A stretch of 64,000 nt of DNA from Streptomyces kanamyceticus (GCF_008704495.1 NZ_CP023699.1:7254001-7318000); one strand, 5' to 3'. Positions 17,352 to 25,849 are shown, numbered from the stretch's first letter. The notes: generated by a model from the sequence alone, not told the origin. Numbers and translations: made by a program.

Positions 17352-18704
17352 ATGGGGAGCAGCGATCGGCTTCCCGGTGCGGAATTTGCGCAATCCCCTT
17401 ACTGCTCACGTGAGTTACTCAGGTTACGCAGAGCGCTCTTCGCCTTTTCCGCCCTGAACGACCTGATTCCGTTCGTCCCCGTCGCCGCACTGCGCTTCAC
17501 GGACGCCGGGCTCGACGCCCTGGAAGTCTCCTCCCTCTTCGGCCTGCTCGCGATATCCGCGCTGCTCCTCGAGGTGCCCTCGGGCGCCTGGGCGGACGTC
17601 GCCCCGCGCCGACTGCTGCTCGCGCTCGGCGCCCTGCTGCGCGCCGCGTGCTTCACCCTCTGGATGTTCCTGCCGTCCTACCCCGCCTTCGTCGTCGGCG
17701 TCCTGCTCTGGGGTGCCTGTCACGCCCTGACCTCGGGAACCCTGGAGGCCCTGGTCTACGACGAGTTGGCGGACAAGGACGCCACCGCGACCTTCCCCGC
17801 ACTGCTCGGCAGGGCCAGGATCGGCGCGCTGGCCGCGAACGTACTGGCCACGCTCTCGGCGACTCCGCTGCTGGCCCTAGGGCACTACGCGCTGGTGGAG
17901 GGGGCGAGCGCGCTGGTCTGCCTGGCGGCGGCCGGGGCCGCGCTGTGCCTGCCGGGACCTTCTCGGGCTCGCGCCGAACGGGGCGGCGGGGGTCATGTCG
18001 GCACGGGCCATACCGGCACGGGTCATGCCGGGACCGGCCATGTCGGCACGGGCTACGTCGCGATGCTGCGCACCGGCCTTGCCGAGCTGCGGACCAGCCG
18101 CGCGGTCCGGCGCGCGGCCGTGGTGGCAGCGGTCCTCCCCGCGGTCCTCGTGATCGACGAGTACCTTCCGCTCCTCGTGCGGTCGACCGGCGTCGCGACC
18201 GCCACGGTGCCACTCCTCGTGGTGCTCGCGGTGGCGGGCAAGGCGTGCGGCAGCTGGCTCGCAGGACCGCTGGCGGGCACGCGCCCGGCCACCCTCGCCC
18301 TCGCTCTCGGCGCGGCCACGGCCCTGCTGGCGGCGGGCGCGCTCAGCGGCACCCCCTGGGGCATCGGCTCCGTCGCCCTGTGCCTGGGCATCGTCCAGTT
18401 CGGCATCGTGCTGTCGCAGGCCCGCCTCCAGGACACCATCGAGTGCGCCGCCCGTGCCACGGTGACCTCGGTCGCGAGCCTCGGCACCGACGCGGTGGCG
18501 ATCCTCTTCTACGTCGCCTACGGCGTGGGTTCGCTGTGGGCCGGGGTCTCCACGGTGATCGCGACTTTCGCCGCGGTGCCGCTGCTGCTTGCGGTGCTGG
18601 TACCGCGCTGGCTGCCGCGTGCGGGGTCCCGCTCCATCGCTCCGGTACCCGGAACTACAGGCAGCCAGCAGGCAGAGTGGCCCCGTCGTCGCACAGATGC
18701 TTGA
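17352..18704 (+). CDS. MFS transporter
   Basis: The product has 450 residues and about twelve membrane helices. The loop 2-3 motif reads PSGAWADVAPRRLLLALG (GxxaDrxgrr-like), which places it in the major facilitator superfamily, close to small drug/export carriers. The central cytoplasmic loop contains a run of GHxGTG repeats encoded at about 17991-18060. ATG 17352 follows GGGGCAGGTAA. It is divergent from the radical SAM gene across 132 bp, consistent with export of that enzyme's product. The last 50 bp overlap the exonuclease gene on the other strand. Confidence 0.85.
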   Translation: MGSSDRLPGAEFAQSPYCSRELLRLRRALFAFSALNDLIPFVPVAALRFTDAGLDALEVSSLFGLLAISALLLEVPSGAWADVAPRRLLLALGALLRAACFTLWMFLPSYPAFVVGVLLWGACHALTSGTLEALVYDELADKDATATFPALLGRARIGALAANVLATLSATPLLALGHYALVEGASALVCLAAAGAALCLPGPSRARAERGGGGHVGTGHTGTGHAGTGHVGTGYVAMLRTGLAELRTSRAVRRAAVVAAVLPAVLVIDEYLPLLVRSTGVATATVPLLVVLAVAGKACGSWLAGPLAGTRPATLALALGAATALLAAGALSGTPWGIGSVALCLGIVQFGIVLSQARLQDTIECAARATVTSVASLGTDAVAILFYVAYGVGSLWAGVSTVIATFAAVPLLLAVLVPRWLPRAGSRSIAPVPGTTGSQQAEWPRRRTDA

Positions 18705-19287
18705 GGGCAGCGGCGAAGGAGTAACAGTCGAAGAGGGCGGAGTGCTCCTGACCGTGCCCGGAGACGACGGGCTCGGCCAGCCCGAGCACCTCCCACAGGC
18801 GCCCCACGTTGGTCGACGCCGTGGCCGGTGCCAGGGAATTCACCCAGGGCCTGATGTTCACGAAGGCGGCATCGAGATAACTGTTCTCGATCCCCTCCCC
18901 GCGCCCGCGCACCCACCCCACGTTCTCCCCGAGCACGACCATGTCGTTGCCGTACGACAGCACGGTCTGCCCCTTGCAGAACCCCAAGAAATCCCCCAAC
19001 ACCTCTGCGGGAGAACGCCCTTCACGATCCACTTCCTCCTGCCCGATACCGGTGAGCCCGGTGAAGTAGGCGGACAACTCCGGATTGACGACGGGGCGAA
19101 TCAACGCCTCGTACTCCTCGACGACACCGAAGCCCTCGTCCAACCGCAGGGCCCCGACCTGCACGATCTCCCGAAGCTGCCCCGCCGCCGCCCAATCCCG
19201 CTCCAGCGCGCCGGGCCATGAGGTGAACTCCAGGTCGAACACAACGAAGGTAGACATGCGGGCATCGTCCCAGTAGTTCCCGCTCAC
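18655..19287 (-). CDS. DnaQ-like DEDDh 3'-5' exonuclease
   Basis: The product has 210 residues. Exo I is FVVFDLEFTSW (Asp and Glu), Exo II lies in the NDMVVLGENVGW region, and Exo III is HSALFDCYSFA with the general-base His and metal Asp. It resembles KapD/ERI-type exonucleases that act on RNA or DNA ends. The GTG at 19287 is favoured because GAGGGGGG sits six bases upstream; an internal ATG at 19257 is possible. It lies 12 bp behind the mgtC-like gene, in one operon, and overlaps the 3' end of the convergent MFS gene by 50 bp. Confidence 0.85.
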   Translation of the reverse strand: MSGNYWDDARMSTFVVFDLEFTSWPGALERDWAAAGQLREIVQVGALRLDEGFGVVEEYEALIRPVVNPELSAYFTGLTGIGQEEVDREGRSPAEVLGDFLGFCKGQTVLSYGNDMVVLGENVGWVRGRGEGIENSYLDAAFVNIRPWVNSLAPATASTNVGRLWEVLGLAEPVVSGHGQEHSALFDCYSFAAALKHLCDDGATLPAGCL

Positions 19288-19299
19288 TGCAGTCCCCCC

Positions 19300-20043
19300 T
19301 CACTCGTCGACGGAATCCTCCCGACGGCACGCGACCACGCCCGGAACGTCGGCGAACCGGACGGTCAGGGCGCCGAGATCACCGCGGCCGACCACGTGGA
19401 TGAGCACCTCGGCGGGCCGCTCGGCGTCCTGCGAGGCCGGGCCCGCCGCGCTGCCGTCCGCCGAGAGGGTGCGCAGCTCGGCGACGGTGAACCCGGCGTA
19501 CTCGCACTGTTCGAGGAGGTCGCGCAGCAGCCGGGGCCGCTGCAGATAGGTGATGCGGTACCCGGCGGGGACGGACCGCAGGGCGGAAAGCCGGTGGGCC
19601 AGGGGCCGGACCCCGTACGAGACGAGGAAGTAGGCGGCGGTCGCGAGGACCGCGAGCAGCGGGAGCCCCGCGGCGGCGGCCGATCCGACCGCCGCCGTCA
19701 GCCAGATCGTCGCCGCGGTGGTGAGGCCCTGGACCGAGCCCCGCTGCACGAAGATCACACCCGCGCCGATGAAGCCGAGCCCCGAGACGATCTGCGCGGC
19801 CATCCGCGAGGGGTCGAGGGAGACCGTCCCGGAGTGCAGGACGTCGGTGAAGCCGTACTTGCTCACCAGGGTGAACAGGGCCGCGCCGACCCCGACGACG
19901 GTGTACGTGCGCAGCCCGGCGGCCTTCTGCCGGATCTCGCGCTCAAGACCGATGAGGCCGGACAACAGGAAGGCGACCCCGAACTCACCCACCTGCAGCC
20001 ACCCCTGCCCACCGGGCTCCACCCCCATGTGCGCCGCCACCAC
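19300..20043 (-). CDS. MgtC/SapB family membrane protein
   Basis: The product has 247 residues. The N-terminal half holds four or five membrane helices with the MgtC signature LSGLIGLEREIRQKAAGLRTY and GLGFIGAGVIFVQRGSVQGLTTAATIW. The C-terminal about 90 residues form a cytosolic ACT-like domain. MgtC proteins affect magnesium limitation responses and F-ATPase, but many homologues remain untested. It is co-transcribed with the exonuclease gene, which is an unexplained pairing. Confidence 0.92.
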   Translation of the reverse strand: MVAAHMGVEPGGQGWLQVGEFGVAFLLSGLIGLEREIRQKAAGLRTYTVVGVGAALFTLVSKYGFTDVLHSGTVSLDPSRMAAQIVSGLGFIGAGVIFVQRGSVQGLTTAATIWLTAAVGSAAAAGLPLLAVLATAAYFLVSYGVRPLAHRLSALRSVPAGYRITYLQRPRLLRDLLEQCEYAGFTVAELRTLSADGSAAGPASQDAERPAEVLIHVVGRGDLGALTVRFADVPGVVACRREDSVDE

Positions 20044-20120
20044 GTCCGTACTCCCTCCACTCGGCTCATTCCTGTCGCCCCTCCACTGTCGCCGATCGGG
20101 GGCGGACCGGGCCGAGGGGC

Positions 20121-20618
20121 TCAGACGAACAGCCGCTCCAGGAAGGCGTCGAGGTTGCCGCGCGTGCGCTCGATCTGCTGCTCGACGGTGAGGGACTCCT
20201 CCATACGGCCACCGGGCGCGGGCTGCTTCTTGCCGCGTACGTACAGGGAGCAGTCGAGGTCGGCACAGATGTACAGGCCGACCGAGTTGCCCTCACGCCC
20301 GGCCCGGCCCGCCTTGCGGGCGCTCATCAGGGAGACGCCGCTGCCGGGATGGGTGGTCAGGCAGAGCGAACACATGCTGCGGCGCAGGAAGCCGCGCTTG
20401 GCGGCGGGCGAACGCAGGGTGACGCCGATCAGCTCGCCGCGGCGTTCGGCGACCAGGTAACTGCGATCGGGCGCGGACAGGTCGCACCACCCCAGGAAGT
20501 CAAGGGCGTCCCAGTGATCGATGTCCGCCAACGCCTTGGGCAGGGGGAGGCGCTTGGCCTCGCCCTTGGAACAGTTGACGAACGAGGTGCGGATGTCGTG
20601 CTCGGTCAGAGTCTTCAT
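20121..20618 (-). CDS. FBP-domain treble-clef zinc-finger protein (FusB-like)
   Basis: The product has 165 residues. The C-terminal part is an FBP/EF-G-binding treble-clef zinc finger with the cysteine pairs CSLC (in RRSMCSLCLTTH) and CADLDC (in GLYICADLDCS). Characterised relatives (FusB/FusC) bind EF-G and rescue it from fusidic acid; chromosomal Streptomyces members are not, to my knowledge, shown to do so. The start ATG is at 20618. A long leader of about 340 bases with a tiny open frame lies upstream, which is suggestive of regulated expression. Confidence 0.85.
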   Translation of the reverse strand: MKTLTEHDIRTSFVNCSKGEAKRLPLPKALADIDHWDALDFLGWCDLSAPDRSYLVAERRGELIGVTLRSPAAKRGFLRRSMCSLCLTTHPGSGVSLMSARKAGRAGREGNSVGLYICADLDCSLYVRGKKQPAPGGRMEESLTVEQQIERTRGNLDAFLERLFV

Positions 20619-20812
20619 GACGGGTCCTTACGGGTCCTTGCGGGACCTTCGGCTACGAGACGTAGGGAGGGGAGGGTCGTCCGTATGTGCGGTCGATCTC
20701 CGGGCGTCGCGCAGCCCCGCGCCCCGCGCGGCGAAGAGCCGCGCGGGAAGGACACGTCATCGCATGACGATGCCGCGGGGAAGGGAGAGCGAAGGGGGGA
20801 GGCTAGACGTAA

Positions 20813-20882
20813 GAGATACGTCGCATGAGATACGCCGCGAGAGATGCGACGTATGGGATACGACGTATGAGATACGAGGTTC
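20813..20882. repeat. Five 14-bp tandem repeats with internal dyad
   Basis: Units start at 20813, 20827, 20841, 20855 and 20869: GAGATACGTCGCAT, GAGATACGCCGCGA, GAGATGCGACGTAT, GGGATACGACGTAT and GAGATACGAGGTTC. The 11-mer ATACGTCGCAT at 20816 is the exact reverse complement of 20844-20854, so the array can also fold as a hairpin. Regular spacing of 14 bp suits a multi-site DNA-binding protein. Confidence 0.8.
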
Positions 20883-20887
20883 GAGCC

Positions 20888-20962
20888 TTACCGCGCGCCG
20901 CAGAAGAACGAGGGCACACGGCCGGAAGCAACTATGGCCGCAACAACTTCAGCACGGTCCAT
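20888..20962 (-). CDS. Possible 24-residue leader peptide upstream of the FBP gene
   Basis: ATG at 20962 is preceded by GGAAGGAGGCGAGAGAC, an excellent Shine-Dalgarno sequence with normal spacing. The frame MDRAEVVAAIVASGRVPSFF ends at 20888, before the repeat array. It reads in the same direction as the FBP gene, whose start is about 270 bases on. This could be a translational attenuation leader or a real microprotein. The evidence is the ribosome site alone. Confidence 0.4.
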   Translation of the reverse strand: MDRAEVVAAIVASGRVPSFFCGAR

Positions 20963-21463
20963 GTCTCTCGCCTCCTTCCGGCCGGGGCGCGCGGTGCGCG
21001 TCGACGCCGAGCGCGTCGAGTGGGGCGGCGGATGCCCGTTGGGGGACCGCCGCAAGTGATCACCGGAACGGTACATCACCCTGCGGGTCACGGGCGAGGA
21101 ATTATTGGCCGCGAGTGCTGACTGTGAGTGGCTGCCTCACCAGTGGTGCGAGGGGCTGTTATCCCCATGTTTTCGGCCTTACCGGATACGTGTGCCATCC
21201 CTGAGTGCACGTTCGATCCCGCACGGTGCTCGCCCCGCAACTCGCACGTTCCCCGATGCCCGAACAGATGCGGCCCGGCTCCGCAAGGGGCACCAGTGCC
21301 CTCTGCAACAGAGCAAGTCACCAGGGTCATGCCGGTACGCGCGCGTTCTGTCCAAAAATGCCCGACCAAGATCCGCTGAGGGTGATCGTTCAATTACGAT
21401 CCCGGCTCGCGGTGGCGCGCGTGCCACCTACACCTAGTCATGTAGTCATGGAAGGGCATACGC

Positions 21464-22222
21464 GTGAAGAAGCACCAAGTGGCCGAGAGCGGTGCCAAGA
21501 GCAGTACCGAGAGCAGTACCGAGAGCGGTGACGTCTTCCCGGTCTTCGACCCGGTGACCGAGGAGTTCCAGGGGCACAAGCCGCGCGTGCGGGTGCACCG
21601 TGAGGGCGACTGGCACCGTGGCGTGCAGGCCAACGTCGTGCGTCCCAACGCCATCGGCACGTTCGACATCCTGGTGCAGGAACGTTCGAGCGGAGTCGAC
21701 ATCGCGGGCGGCAAGTTCGACCAGAGCCTGGCCACCCAGATGCTGGACGAGGACGGCCGCTGCCAGGACACCGCTCTGCGCCGCGGCCTGCGCGACGAAC
21801 TGGGCATCACCGCCTACAGATCAGTGCGGCTCCCTCGCAGTCTGCGGATCGTCAAGACCTATGACGAGCACCCCGACACGTTGAACCGCGAACTGATCTC
21901 CTTATACCTGGTCACGTCCGAGAACCGCGACGAGATAGTGCCCGCCTCGCCCAAGGTGCGCCGCGCCTTCTGGATGGAGTGGACCGAGTTCCTCACCTTC
22001 TTCGCCAAGAACCGGACGGCGTTCACCAAGACCGGCCAGTTCTACTTCGGTACGCCGCTGCTGGTGCACGAGGCCACCGCGCTCACCCACCGGCTGCTCG
22101 CCGAGGAAATCGGCCGCGGGCCCGAGGACGTCGTGGTCGGCGTGAACCGGGTCGGCAGCCCCTCACGCACGTACTACGGGCAGGTGGACGCGTGCTTATG
22201 CGAGGCGGGGGAAGCAGCGTGA
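21464..22222 (+). CDS. NUDIX-fold hydrolase-like protein
   Basis: The product has 252 residues. After a Ser/Glu-rich N-terminal tail comes a NUDIX-type region: NAIGTFDILVQERSSGVDIAGGKFDQ, then LRRGLRDELGI, an REL..LGI-like Nudix helix with shortened spacing. The first Nudix Gly-x5-Glu spacing is poor, so catalysis is uncertain. Its stop overlaps the GTG of the HAD gene (GTGA), making a coupled pair. The start ATG lies after a strongly AT-rich upstream region; the ribosome site before 21464 is modest (GGAAGGGC). Confidence 0.7.
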   Translation: MKKHQVAESGAKSSTESSTESGDVFPVFDPVTEEFQGHKPRVRVHREGDWHRGVQANVVRPNAIGTFDILVQERSSGVDIAGGKFDQSLATQMLDEDGRCQDTALRRGLRDELGITAYRSVRLPRSLRIVKTYDEHPDTLNRELISLYLVTSENRDEIVPASPKVRRAFWMEWTEFLTFFAKNRTAFTKTGQFYFGTPLLVHEATALTHRLLAEEIGRGPEDVVVGVNRVGSPSRTYYGQVDACLCEAGEAA

Positions 22223-23286
22223 CGGACGCCGCCTCCACGACGGCAACCGTTCCGCGCGCGGAAGGTACGGCTCCGCGGGGCACCGAGGGCGCGCCGCTCG
22301 CCGCGCTGCACGACGTACTGCTGCTCGACCTCGACGGTGTCGTGACGATCGGGGACCAGGCGCTGCCGCACGCCGTGGACGCCCTGCACGCCGCCCGCAC
22401 GGACGGACTGTCCGCGGTCTACGTGACCAACAACGACCAGCGCGCCCCACACGCCGTCGCCGCCCATCTCACCGGCCTGGGCGTGCCCGCCGGTGCCCAT
22501 GACGTCGTCACCGCCGCGCAGGCCCTCGCTCAGCTCGCCGCGGCCGATCTCCCACCGGGCGCACGGGTGCTGACGGTGGGCGGCGGAGGACTGCGCTCCG
22601 CGCTGCTCGGGGCCGGTCTGACACCGGTCGCCTCCGCCGACGAGGCCCCGCAGGCGGTGGCCCTGGGGTACACGACCACACTCAACTGGGCCGCGCTGTC
22701 GGAGCTGTGTTACGCCGTCAGCCAGGAGCTGCCTTGGTACGCCACGTGCGCCGATCCGGTGCTGCGTACGCCTCGGGGGCTCGCTCCCGGTGTCGGTGCC
22801 GCTGTCGCCGCCGTCACCACCGCCACCGGTCGTACGCCCCGGGTGGCGGGGAAACCGGCACCCGCGCTGCACCGCGAGGCGATCGCCCGTGGCCGAGCCC
22901 ACCGGCCGCTGGCCGTCGGCGACCGCCTGGACACCGACATGGCGGGCGCCCACGCGGCCGGCGCCGCCACGCTACTCGTCCTGACCGGCACCACCCGGCC
23001 CGCGGAACTCCTCGGCGCCCAGCCGGGACAACGCCCCACCCACATCGGCCGCGACCTGCGCGACCTGCTAGTCGCCCACCCCGCCGTGCACAGCGCCGCC
23101 GACGGCTACACCTGCGCGGGCTGGCACGCCACCCACCACCCACCGACCAACCGCATCACCGTCACCGGCGACGGCAACGACCCACTCGACGGCTTGCGCG
23201 CCCTGTGCGCCACGTCCTGGAACGCGACGGACACCGGCGCCCCTCTCCCGGACCTCACCGCGGCGCTCGCGCGGCTCGGCTGGTGA
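22219..23286 (+). CDS. HAD-IIA family hydrolase
   Basis: The product has 355 residues. HAD motif I is LLLDLDGVVTIGD, motif II YVTNNDQRAP (Thr-Asn), motif III the Lys in AGKPAPALHR, and motif IV GDRLDTDMAGAHAAGA. The order and the C2-type cap match NagD/p-nitrophenylphosphatase-like enzymes, which dephosphorylate sugar phosphates or glycolate/glycerol phosphates. An extra about 70-residue C-terminal segment follows. GTG 22219 is chosen because it overlaps the preceding TGA and has GGCGGGGGAAGCAGC upstream; longer starts lie inside the NUDIX gene. Confidence 0.88.
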   Translation: MTDAASTTATVPRAEGTAPRGTEGAPLAALHDVLLLDLDGVVTIGDQALPHAVDALHAARTDGLSAVYVTNNDQRAPHAVAAHLTGLGVPAGAHDVVTAAQALAQLAAADLPPGARVLTVGGGGLRSALLGAGLTPVASADEAPQAVALGYTTTLNWAALSELCYAVSQELPWYATCADPVLRTPRGLAPGVGAAVAAVTTATGRTPRVAGKPAPALHREAIARGRAHRPLAVGDRLDTDMAGAHAAGAATLLVLTGTTRPAELLGAQPGQRPTHIGRDLRDLLVAHPAVHSAADGYTCAGWHATHHPPTNRITVTGDGNDPLDGLRALCATSWNATDTGAPLPDLTAALARLGW

Positions 23287-23349
23287 CATCCGGGGAGGGC
23301 TAGGACCGCGACGACAAGTCGGCGGACGGCAAGAGCCGACTCAGCAGAA

Positions 23350-23380
23350 GGCGGGGCGGAGCACACACATGTGCCCCGCC
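23350..23380. terminator. Shared hairpin between the HAD gene and glnA
   Basis: GGCGGGGC at 23350 pairs with GCCCCGCC at 23373, with an inner ACACATGTG dyad in the loop. It lies between two convergent genes (stops at 23286 and 23430) and can serve both. Confidence 0.75.
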
Positions 23381-23429
23381 CCGCTTCCGTCCTTCCGGAC
23401 GACCCTTCGCAGGCCGTCCGACCTGCCTC

Positions 23430-24842
23430 CTAGATGTCGAAGTAAAGCTCAAACTCATGCGGGTGCGGCCGCAGCTGGATCGGAGCGATTTCGTTCGTGC
23501 GCTTGTAGTCGATCCACGTCTCGATCAGGTCGGGGGTGAAGACACCGCCCGCCAGCAGGTACTCGTGGTCCGCCTCGAGGGCGTCGAGGACCGCGGGGAG
23601 GGACGTGGGGACCTGGGCGACGCCCGCGTGCTCCTCGGGGGCCAGCTCGTAGAGGTCCTTGTCGATCGGCTCCGGCGGCTCGATCTTGTTCTTCACGCCG
23701 TCCAGGCCCGCCATCAGCAGCGCCGAGAAGGCGAGGTACGGGTTCGAGGACGGGTCCGGCGCGCGGAACTCGACGCGCTTGGCCTTCGGGTTGGAGCCCG
23801 TGATCGGGATGCGCATCGCGGCCGAGCGGTTGCGCTGCGAGTAGACCATGTTGACCGGGGCCTCGAAGCCGGGGACCAGGCGGTGGTAGGAGTTCACCGT
23901 GGGGTTCGTGAAGGCGAGCAGCGAGGGGGCGTGCTTGAGGATGCCGCCGATGTAGTAGCGGGCGGTGTCCGAGAGGCCCGCGTAGCCCTGCTCGTCGTAG
24001 AAGAGCGGGTCGCCGCCGGCCCACAGCGACTGGTGCACGTGCATGCCCGAGCCGTTGTCGCCGAAGATCGGCTTCGGCATGAAGGTCGCGGTCTTCTCGT
24101 TGCGCCAGGCGACGTTCTTCACGATGTACTTGAAGAGCATCAGGTCGTCGGCCGCGGCGAGCAGCGTGTTGAACTTGTAGTTGATCTCCGCCTGGCCGGC
24201 CGTGCCGACCTCGTGGTGCTGGCGCTCGACCTGGAGGCCGTTCTTGTCCAGCTCGAGGGAGATCTCCGCGCGGAGGTCCGCGAAGTGGTCGACCGGCGGG
24301 GCCGGGAAGTAACCACCCTTGTAGCGGACCTTGTAGCCGCGGTTGTTCTCGACCGCACCGGTGTTCCAGGCGCCCGCCTCGGAGTCGATGTGGTAGAAGC
24401 TCTCGTTCGCCGACGTCTGGAAGCGGACGTTGTCGAAGACGTAGAACTCCGCCTCCGGGCCGAAGTAGGCGGTGTCCGCGATGCCGGTGGAGGCCAGGTA
24501 CGCCTCCGCCTTCTTCGCCACGTTGCGCGGGTCACGGCTGTACTGCTCGCCCGTGATCGGGTCGTGGATGAAGAAGTTGATGTTGACGGTCTTGTCGCGG
24601 CGGAAGGGGTCCACGCGAGCCGTCGACAGGTCCGCGCGCAGCGCCATGTCGGACTCGTGGATGGCCTGGAAGCCACGGATCGACGAACCGTCGAAGGCCA
24701 GCTCCTCGTCCGGGTCGAACGCCGCCGCCGGGATCGTGAAGTGCTGCATGACGCCGGGCAGGTCGCAGAATCGGACGTCGATGAACTTGACGTCCTCGTC
24801 CGCGATGAACTTCTTCGCGTCGTCGGCGTTCTGGAACAACAT
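23430..24842 (-). CDS. glnA: Glutamine synthetase I
   Basis: The product has 470 residues, the normal GSI length. It makes glutamine as a cytosolic dodecamer. Motifs include [18 protein letters not shown], the ATP/metal block [19 protein letters not shown] and [22 protein letters not shown]. The adenylylation region [24 protein letters not shown] contains the modifiable tyrosine of KxDLYELxPEE upstream (DLYELAPEE). A full GlnR box lies about 110 bp before the start. The ribosome site AGGAGGAGTTGG precedes ATG 24842. Confidence 0.98.
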   Translation of the reverse strand: MLFQNADDAKKFIADEDVKFIDVRFCDLPGVMQHFTIPAAAFDPDEELAFDGSSIRGFQAIHESDMALRADLSTARVDPFRRDKTVNINFFIHDPITGEQYSRDPRNVAKKAEAYLASTGIADTAYFGPEAEFYVFDNVRFQTSANESFYHIDSEAGAWNTGAVENNRGYKVRYKGGYFPAPPVDHFADLRAEISLELDKNGLQVERQHHEVGTAGQAEINYKFNTLLAAADDLMLFKYIVKNVAWRNEKTATFMPKPIFGDNGSGMHVHQSLWAGGDPLFYDEQGYAGLSDTARYYIGGILKHAPSLLAFTNPTVNSYHRLVPGFEAPVNMVYSQRNRSAAMRIPITGSNPKAKRVEFRAPDPSSNPYLAFSALLMAGLDGVKNKIEPPEPIDKDLYELAPEEHAGVAQVPTSLPAVLDALEADHEYLLAGGVFTPDLIETWIDYKRTNEIAPIQLRPHPHEFELYFDI

Positions 24843-24948
24843 CCAACTCCTCCTACTCCCGCCCCGGGCGGGACGGGTTTGCGGCTTCGCAGCTCGTGGT
24901 GCGGCCAGTGCGGTGGCACACGCTGGGACCCGACCATAGGGACGGGGG

Positions 24949-24986
24949 ATTTCTCAAGCATGACCCATTTGTTTCGCCGAAGTTAA
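24949..24986 (-). promoter_or_regulatory. GlnR operator upstream of glnA
   Basis: On the reverse strand the half-sites TTAAC, GAAAC, GTCAT and GAAAT are spaced by exactly six bases each. This is the canonical Streptomyces GlnR box and, as I recall it, essentially the published S. coelicolor glnA site. It is a stronger match than the glnII box. Confidence 0.92.
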
Positions 24987-25096
24987 CCGGCCCGGGTGTG
25001 CGGGCCGAGTCATGGGCCGTCGTACGACGTCGCGTACGACCCCGTCGTACGACCCCGCGAGTCCCCGTACGAGATCGGGCGCAGTACCGTGGACGG

Positions 25097-25564
25097 GTGG
25101 ACAACAGGCAAGCAATCGGATCGTGGCTGTCAGGCCCGCGCGCGGCCGCGGAGGAAGCCGGTGTCGACTTCGGGTACCGGGGAGAGCAACTCGGCCTCCC
25201 GGAGGAGGGACCGGGCTCGATCGCCCGGCCCGGCCGCCGCATCGGCGCCATCGCCGTGGACTGGGGCCTGTGCATGGTCATCTCGTACGGCCTGTTCGCC
25301 CGCGGCGACCAGCAGGCGATGGGCAACTGGGCCCTCGGCATCTTCTTCGTGATGAGCGTGCTCACCGTCGGCACGATCGGCGCGACCCCCGGCAAGGCGC
25401 TCTTCCGGCTGCGTGTCGTCGCCGAGGGCGGTGAGCGTCTCGGCTTCGGCCGGGTCCTGATCCGCAGCATCCTGCTGTGCCTCGCCATCCCGGCCCTCAT
25501 CTGGGACCGCGACGGCCGCGGCCTGCACGACCGCCTCGCCCGCGCCGTCCAGATCCGGATCTGA
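25097..25564 (+). CDS. RDD family membrane protein
   Basis: The product has 155 residues. The RDD signature is PGRRIGAIAVDWGLCMVISY, with Arg and Asp in the first helix, followed by a second helix (LGIFFVMSVLTVGTIG), the GATPGKALFRLRVV loop, a third helix and the terminal RDGRGLHDRLARAVQI. GTG 25097 gives the N-terminus VDNRQAIGSWLSGP; longer in-frame starts lie in sequence overlapping the glnA promoter. RDD proteins are often transport or antiport accessories. It is conserved beside glnA in Streptomyces. Confidence 0.9.
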   Translation: MDNRQAIGSWLSGPRAAAEEAGVDFGYRGEQLGLPEEGPGSIARPGRRIGAIAVDWGLCMVISYGLFARGDQQAMGNWALGIFFVMSVLTVGTIGATPGKALFRLRVVAEGGERLGFGRVLIRSILLCLAIPALIWDRDGRGLHDRLARAVQIRI

Positions 25565-25576
25565 GAGAACCAACGA

Positions 25577-25612
25577 CGAAGGCCCCGGAACCGATCGGTT
25601 CCGGGGCCTTCG
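25577..25612. terminator. Perfect 36-bp palindromic terminator, RDD gene / original DUF4191 end
   Basis: Two 18-bp arms (25577-25594 and 25595-25612) are exactly complementary. It follows the RDD stop at 25564. Before the element inserted, it also faced the end of the convergent DUF4191 gene, whose old stop lies at 25634-25636. Confidence 0.9.
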
Positions 25613-25670
25613 CGCACGTGGAAGTGGCGACGACTACTTCATCTTCGGGCCGCCGCGCGGCATGCGCGCG

Positions 25671-25693
25671 CCCTTCGGCATGGGCCCCTTCGG
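25671..25693. other. attL core
   Basis: The 23-mer starting CCCTTCGGCATGGGCCCC matches attR at 22 of 23 positions; the mismatch is G here and C there at position 12. Immediately to the left, 25634-25670 encodes on the reverse strand the displaced native C-terminus of the DUF4191 protein, ARMPRGGPKMK and a TAG stop. This identifies the boundary. Confidence 0.9.
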
Positions 25694-25849
25694 GAGCGTT
25701 CGCCAATGTTGCGCTTGTGTTCACTCTGAGTACTTAGCCCTCACCTGGGGAAACAGAGCGCTGGACAACTCATCAAGATCGCGAGCGAGGGCTCCCTGGG
25801 TGTGTGGCCCGGCGGTGGGAGGGGGCAGAACCTGGCCAGGAGCTGATCC

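Larger units (their letters stand above)
20619..21463. other. 845-bp intergenic region with repeats and a possible leader frame
   Basis: This gap separates the FBP gene (leftward) from the NUDIX gene (rightward). It contains a GC-rich hairpin near 20735-20760, the 14-bp repeat array at 20813-20882, and a 24-codon frame at 20888-20962 with a strong ribosome site. From about 21100 to 21460 the base composition falls towards a more AT-rich promoter-like region. I find no convincing full-length gene. Confidence 0.55.

Noticed and set aside
24140..24961. Reverse-strand frame rich in Ser, Thr and Arg across the glnA 5' region
   Set aside because: It is an out-of-frame shadow of glnA, with no plausible domain.
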